The position numbers and the translations under genes are program-made. DNA of 64,000 nucleotides from Cohnella sp. CFH 77786 (lineage in GTDB: Bacteria; Bacillota; Bacilli; Paenibacillales; Paenibacillaceae), in contig NZ_WJIB01000001.1 in the NCBI RefSeq assembly GCF_019400745.1, positions 248,001 through 312,000 of the forward strand, written 5' to 3'. Positions 60,657 through 64,000 of the stretch are shown piece by piece (the first letter of the stretch is position 1; every line of letters starts with the position of its first letter). The notes under the pieces are model-generated. The model made no database searches, had not been told where the DNA came from, and worked only from the letters and a program-made list of their open reading frames with translations.

Positions 60657-60847
60657 CCTTTCCCTCCCTGGAGTAAATTATCAGAATATTTTATTTATTT
60701 TAACATTCCGATTTTGTCCACGGCAAGACGGTATCCGCCTATTCTTCGGCAGCAAGTAAAGCGGCTGTGCCGTCCTTTTCCGACGGATAGACGTTTTATC
60801 GAGATCAATGAGAAATGCATAGCAGATATTTACAAATTCTGAAGGAT

Positions 60848-60893
60848 AAAAAAATGGCTGCATTCCCCTTCACGGGGCATGCAACCATTTTTC
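60848..60893 (-). terminator. DUF1292 gene terminator
   Basis: AAAATGG-TGCA-CCCC-loop-GGGG-TGCA-CCATTTT with T-runs on the minus strand. Confidence 0.9.
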
Positions 60894-60916
60894 GTCCGTT
60901 TCGCGAGCGCTCCGAA

Positions 60917-61222
60917 CTACTCGTTCGGCTGCTCCTCTTCTTTAGACGCCAGCTCTTCATATACTTTCATGACGCGTTCCCATTCTTCGTCGTCCTCGAT
61001 ATTGACGAGCACCTCGTCCTCGCCTTCTTCCTCGATGCGGAAAATGACGCCCTCATCCTCCGGATCGTTGCGATCGAGCAGAACGGCATAGGCGCGGTCG
61101 CCGGTTTCGAACGTGTAGACGAGCACCATCTCGTGTTCGTTGCCGTCTTCGTCGGTTACGACAAACACCGCTTCTTCGTCGTGGTCGTGGTTGCAGTTCT
61201 CGTCATGGACATGATCGCTCAT
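60917..61222 (-). CDS. DUF1292 (YrzB-like) acidic protein with His-rich N-terminus
   Basis: A 101-residue very acidic protein. The DUF1292 core reads VFVVTDEDGNEHEMVLVYTF, YAVLLDRNDPEDEGVIFRIE, and VNIEDDEEWERVMKVYEEL. The N-terminus, MSDHVHDENCNHDHDEE, is rich in His with one Cys and is not part of the basic family; it may bind a transition metal. GGAGG lies 7 nt before the ATG. Confidence 0.9.
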   Translation of the reverse strand: MSDHVHDENCNHDHDEEAVFVVTDEDGNEHEMVLVYTFETGDRAYAVLLDRNDPEDEGVIFRIEEEGEDEVLVNIEDDEEWERVMKVYEELASKEEEQPNE

Positions 61223-61297
61223 GGCGAACCTCCGTTCAATCGGTTAAAATTGGGTTTCCCACGTATCGTATCATGTCCCCCTACCCGGGTCAAACGA

Positions 61298-61331
61298 AGG
61301 CCCCTCGGATCGGACGGAGATGAGGGGCCGG
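61298..61331 (-). terminator. Hairpin after the stalk-domain gene
   Basis: GGCCCCTC...GAGGGGCC; minus-strand tail TTCGTTTG. A weak intrinsic terminator. Confidence 0.5.
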
Positions 61332-61341
61332 AGAACGCGGA

Positions 61342-61917
61342 TTATTTGGAGGCGATGACCTTCTCGGATACGACTTGCATGGACGAATCCCCGTTCATTT
61401 TCATCCAGAAACGGATCAAATATTGACCTTTGGAGGTGAAATCGTACGAAATCTCCTTGGTTTTGAACCAGAAATCCTCCTTGCCGCTCGGGAAATCCTT
61501 ATCGCCCGAATCGCGCCCGTCGATCAAGGTTTCGTCGCCGTAAGGGTCGGTAATCGTCACCTTGAAAGCGGAGATGTCCGTTTTCAAACTGTCGATCTGG
61601 GCGAATACTAAGAACTGCGTGCGACCGCTCGTCACGGATCCGAACGTGGCGTTATCCTTCATCGTGATCATATGCACGTTCGGCTTGAAAATGGTCACTT
61701 TCTTCTCGTCATTGTCCCAGGACACCATCGCTTGCAGCGATTTGGCGAAAGCTCCGACTGCCAGGTAGGCTTTGTTATCGACCATGATGCCCGCATCGCT
61801 GGCTTCCTTCCTGTCGATGAATACCTTGAGCTTCTGGGTGACGGTATCCGCGAAAACGGCCGATCCGAACGCTAGCGTCAGCGCCGCGGTTAAAATGACG
61901 ATTTTCCGAACCTTCAT
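61342..61917 (-). CDS. Secreted protein with copper-amine-oxidase-like stalk domain
   Basis: A 191-residue exported protein. Signal peptide (KIVILTAALTLAFGSAVFAD) with AFA-D cleavage; then one stalk-domain repeat: LKVFIDRKEAS, GIMVDNKAYLAVGAFAKSLQ, VSWDNDEKKVTIFKPN. The C-terminal 110 residues form a strand-rich domain (FLVFAQIDSLKTDISAFKVT; KTKEISYDFTSKGQYLIRFW). Such domains are abundant in Paenibacillaceae surface proteins; they are not copper enzymes. GGAGG lies 8 nt before the ATG. Confidence 0.88.
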   Translation of the reverse strand: MKVRKIVILTAALTLAFGSAVFADTVTQKLKVFIDRKEASDAGIMVDNKAYLAVGAFAKSLQAMVSWDNDEKKVTIFKPNVHMITMKDNATFGSVTSGRTQFLVFAQIDSLKTDISAFKVTITDPYGDETLIDGRDSGDKDFPSGKEDFWFKTKEISYDFTSKGQYLIRFWMKMNGDSSMQVVSEKVIASK

Positions 61918-62028
61918 AACTGCAACCTCCGTCGTCTCTCGCTTCATGCCTGTATATGGTTATACCGCCGAGCGCGCGGAAAGTTGCGCGAAAACGCATC
62001 CGTTTTGAAGAAAAAAGAACCTCCGCCG

Positions 62029-62226
62029 TCATTTCTTGCCGGGCAGCGTTAGAACGCAGGGAACCCCTGTCCCGACGGCGCCCGGTTGCTTCAAGCGCTC
62101 CAAATAGGCCAGGCCTCTGGCGCACGGCGTCCGGCACACCGCGCATACGTCCGACGTCACGATTTTCATCTGCGGCTGTACGCGGCCTTCCGGCGCCGAT
62201 TTTTTCTTCTTTGCGGCTTTGGACAT
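62029..62226 (-). CDS. Small basic protein with Cys motif
   Basis: A 65-residue protein: Lys-rich N-terminus (MSKAAKKKKSAPEG), then DVCAVCRTPCARGLAYLERL and a later GVPCVLTLPGKK. The C-x2-C-x3-C plus a fourth Cys could hold zinc. Not recognised. GGGAG lies 9 nt before the ATG. A 9-bp inverted repeat (62228-62236 with 62263-62271) surrounds the ribosome site and may control its translation. Confidence 0.7.
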   Translation of the reverse strand: MSKAAKKKKSAPEGRVQPQMKIVTSDVCAVCRTPCARGLAYLERLKQPGAVGTGVPCVLTLPGKK

Positions 62227-62426
62227 GTGCTGTCACTCCCAGGCGAAATCACGGTTATCGTCGTGACAGCATATGACGGCCATGAGCCGAAAGTTCCAAC
62301 AACCGGCGTTCAGATTTCGTTCAGAAGTCACGCCTATAATACTTTTGCGCTGAGGTAAATTATGGTACATTGTTTAGAGGCTGTCGAATCAAGAAAGAGG
62401 TTTTCAGCGAGAACGGAGGTCGCCGT

Positions 62427-63173
62427 TTGAAACTGCAGATGTTAGGCACCGGCAGTGCTTTCGCCAAAGCTTTCTACAACAACAACGCCTTACTGGAATC
62501 AGGCGGCCGCACCTTGCTGGTGGACTGCGGCATTACGGCGCCGAGAGCCCTTCACGAGCTGGGCAAGGGATTCGACGAAATCGACGCGGTTCTCGTCTCG
62601 CATATTCATGCCGATCATGTAGGCGGCCTCGAAGAATTCGCTTTCCAGATGAAATTCATTTACCGGCGCAAGCCGGTACTTTACGCGGCCGACGCCTTGA
62701 TCGGACCTCTGTGGGAGCACTCCCTCCGCGGAGGATTGGAGCAAGACGGCGGACATTCGCTCCACGACTATTTCGAAGTCCGGCCGCTCACGCCGGGTAC
62801 GCCAGCCGAGCTGCTGCCCGGGTTGAAGGCAGAACTGCTGCTCACTCCCCACATTCCGAACAAACCGAGCTATTCGATTCTGTTCAACGACCATTTCTTC
62901 TATACGGCGGATATGACCTTCGACCGCGAACTGCTGGAGCGGCTCGTGAAGGAACGCGGGGTCAAATCCATCTTCCATGACTGTCAGCTCCATCCTCCCG
63001 GCGTCGTGCACGCCGATCTCGCCAGGCTGCTGACGCTTCCGGAAGAGCTTCAGCGGATCGTCTATCTCATGCACTACGGGGACGATCAGCCGGAGTTCGT
63101 CGGACGTACGGGGCGAATGAGATTCGTCGAGCAGCACCGGACCTATACCATCGAGAACGGTCTGGTGGTGTAG
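62427..63173 (+). CDS. MBL-fold metallo-hydrolase
   Basis: A 248-residue beta-lactamase-fold hydrolase. Metal motifs: MLGTGSAFAKAFYNNN at the start, LLVDCGITAPRAL, VSHIHADHVGGLEEF (HxHxDH) near residue 60, LLTPHIPNKPSYSILF, FFYTADMTFD and FHDCQLHPPGVVHADL, with VYLMHYGDD near the end. It resembles RNase Z/PhnP-like phosphodiesterase folds; substrate unknown. Start is TTG with GGAGG 7 nt upstream. TATAAT lies at 62335-62340. Confidence 0.9.
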   Translation: MKLQMLGTGSAFAKAFYNNNALLESGGRTLLVDCGITAPRALHELGKGFDEIDAVLVSHIHADHVGGLEEFAFQMKFIYRRKPVLYAADALIGPLWEHSLRGGLEQDGGHSLHDYFEVRPLTPGTPAELLPGLKAELLLTPHIPNKPSYSILFNDHFFYTADMTFDRELLERLVKERGVKSIFHDCQLHPPGVVHADLARLLTLPEELQRIVYLMHYGDDQPEFVGRTGRMRFVEQHRTYTIENGLVV

Positions 63174-63227
63174 ACGGATGGTTTCCGCTATGATGGAGAG
63201 GAACCCGATCGAAAGGAAGTATGACTG

Positions 63228-63335
63228 TTGCTCACGACCTATATCATCTCCGGCATTCTGCTCATCCTGATTACTTGGTTGTGCCTTTGGGTCACCAAGA
63301 AAGCCTATTCCAAGAAATGGGACGAAGAAGAATAA
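63228..63335 (+). CDS. 35-residue single-pass membrane protein
   Basis: TTG start with AAAGGAA about 9 nt upstream. It encodes MLTTYIISGILLILITWLCL followed by a basic, then acidic tail (VTKKAYSKKWDEEE). One transmembrane helix with positive-inside topology. Located 54 nt after the MBL gene on the same strand. Function unknown. Confidence 0.65.
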   Translation: MLTTYIISGILLILITWLCLWVTKKAYSKKWDEEE

Positions 63336-63352
63336 TCATATACGCTTGTCGA

Positions 63353-63383
63353 CAACGCAGCACCGACCGGTTCGGGCTGCGTT
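63353..63383. terminator. Hairpin between two tiny membrane protein genes
   Basis: AACGCAGC...GCTGCGTT, flanked by ACA on the left and TGT on the right, between convergent frames. Confidence 0.55.
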
Positions 63384-63385
63384 TG

Positions 63386-63547
63386 TTATTCCTCCCGCTC
63401 CTCCTTCCGCTCGTAAACATGCCAGAGGAACCGCCGGTCATATTCCGTCGTATCCCTTTTGACCATTCTGGCGAGGCCCGCCAGCACGGCGCCGATCATC
63501 GCGAACAAGGCCGCCAAGCAAAGAACCAGGTATGCCGCATCCTCCAT
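63386..63547 (-). CDS. 53-residue single-pass membrane protein
   Basis: ATG with GGGGGG 7 nt upstream. It encodes MEDAAYLVLCLAALFAMIGA and VLAGLARMVKRDTTEYD, then a charged tail ending RKEEREE. One transmembrane helix. Convergent with the 35-residue protein. Function unknown. Confidence 0.55.
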   Translation of the reverse strand: MEDAAYLVLCLAALFAMIGAVLAGLARMVKRDTTEYDRRFLWHVYERKEEREE

Positions 63548-63632
63548 CGTTCGTCCCCCCCGACTGTATACCGTTGCTAGATGGATACGCCGGGCCGTCA
63601 CGAATCATCCCAGAAAAAAACCGGATTTGCGG

Positions 63633-63661
63633 TTGACTTCGGTAAAAACAGTTGGTATGAT
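63633..63661 (+). promoter_or_regulatory. Promoter of tRNA-Val copy 1
   Basis: TTGACT (63633-63638), 17-bp spacer, TATGAT (63656-63661). Confidence 0.8.
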
Positions 63662-63685
63662 ATCAATTGTCTCTGGCGCGGACAT

Positions 63686-63761
63686 GATCTCATAGCTCAG
63701 CTGGGAGAGCACCATCTTGACAGGGTGGGGGTCGCAGGTTCGAACCCTGCTGAGATCACCA
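63686..63761 (+). tRNA. tRNA-Val (anticodon GAC), copy 1
   Basis: 76 nt with encoded CCA. Acceptor GATCTCA pairs with TGAGATC, D-arm TAGCTCAGCTGGGAGAGC, anticodon loop TTGACAG with GAC at the centre, T-arm GCAGG-TTCGAAC-CCTGC. Reads GUC/GUU valine codons. Confidence 0.97.
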
Positions 63762-63771
63762 TAACTTCCCC

Positions 63772-63800
63772 TTTACATGTAGGAAGTAAGCTGCTATAAT
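63772..63800 (+). promoter_or_regulatory. Promoter of tRNA-Val copy 2
   Basis: TTTACA (63772-63777), 17-bp spacer, TATAAT (63795-63800). It lies between the two tRNA genes. Confidence 0.8.
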
Positions 63801-63822
63801 AGTAACTCGTGATACCTCTAAT

Positions 63823-63898
63823 GATCTCATAGCTCAGCTGGGAGAGCACCATCTTGACAGGGTGGGGGTCGCAGGTTCGAACCCTGCTGAGATCACCA
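63823..63898 (+). tRNA. tRNA-Val (anticodon GAC), copy 2
   Basis: Identical in all 76 bases to the copy at 63686. The identity extends two bases on each side (AT before, TA after). It has its own promoter and is followed by a terminator. Confidence 0.97.
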
Positions 63899-63913
63899 TA
63901 CTTAAGCGATCAG

Positions 63914-63939
63914 GAAGCCTCGTCGGAGGCTTCTTTTTT
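63914..63939 (+). terminator. tRNA-Val terminator
   Basis: GAAGCCT-CGTCGG-AGGCTTC followed by six T. The last 60 bases of the window after it show no gene. Confidence 0.93.
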
Positions 63940-64000
63940 GATGTGATCGATCTTCACTGCTTCCGTCCATCATATCTGTATGATATTTCATACATATTTT

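Overview
The window is a continuous piece of chromosome from a high-GC, Gram-positive Firmicute. The most likely family is Paenibacillaceae (Cohnella/Paenibacillus-like). This is inferred from gene content and style: rqcH beside a SERCA-type Ca2+ ATPase, ricF-ylbG, acsA divergent from acuA-acuC, ccpA, a bacilliredoxin of the YtxJ type, speA, ylaN, yktB and a tyrosyl T-box. Strong AGGAGG ribosome sites often precede GTG or TTG starts, and sigma-A promoters are AT-rich islands in GC-rich DNA. I saw no prophage, insertion sequence, rRNA operon or CRISPR array. The content is core and housekeeping, and the less expected material is mostly between genes.

Layout. 1-3.4 kb: start of an MFS exporter and an ArsR repressor sharing one operator, a 51-bp tandem repeat field, dapF and purT. 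3.8-10.5 kb: Ca2+ ATPase, rqcH, a PHP-domain protein and a LysR regulator. 10.6-18.4 kb, all on the minus strand: a small unknown protein, ylbG, ricF, an XPB-type helicase with its partner, a secreted nuclease, a CBS protein and an M20 amidohydrolase. 18.7-27 kb: yugN, ftsW, an Asp23 protein, a Ca2+/H+ exchanger, ylaN, an HPr-like protein without the catalytic His, an M29 aminopeptidase, a lipoprotein and a GAF-GGDEF cyclase. 27-34 kb: rpsD, a Fur-box DUF1450 gene, ferritin, tyrS with its T-box, and a class A PBP.

34.5-42.7 kb is the acetate and carbon-control block: acsA, acuA, acuC, a broken histidine kinase, mtnN, ccpA, ytxJ, a zinc-ribbon protein, VanZ and a DJ-1/PfpI protein. A catabolite-response-like site lies between acsA and acuA, and ccpA is 3 kb away. 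42.8-50.7 kb: ptsI and a IICBA permease in a translationally coupled pair, a CoA-binding protein, a divergent EPSP synthase, a rhodanese and gnd. 50.8-64 kb: YceI, yktB, a nitroreductase, an RND pump, an MFS transporter, speA, several small DUF proteins, an MBL hydrolase, two tiny membrane proteins and two identical tRNA-Val(GAC) genes.

The strongest candidates for something not yet described are RNA or DNA structures. (i) A composite two-hairpin element occurs four times next to terminators; one copy carries compensating base changes in its stem. (ii) A three-way-junction RNA capped by a cUUCGg loop lies between the GGDEF gene and a lipoprotein gene. (iii) The ferritin leader can form two mutually exclusive hairpins. 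(iv) There are two fields of 51-bp repeats. At protein level, the truncated HPr-like protein that keeps only the regulatory Ser site and the nuclease/XPB-helicase operon deserve a second look. All calls come from reading the sequence; no database search was possible.
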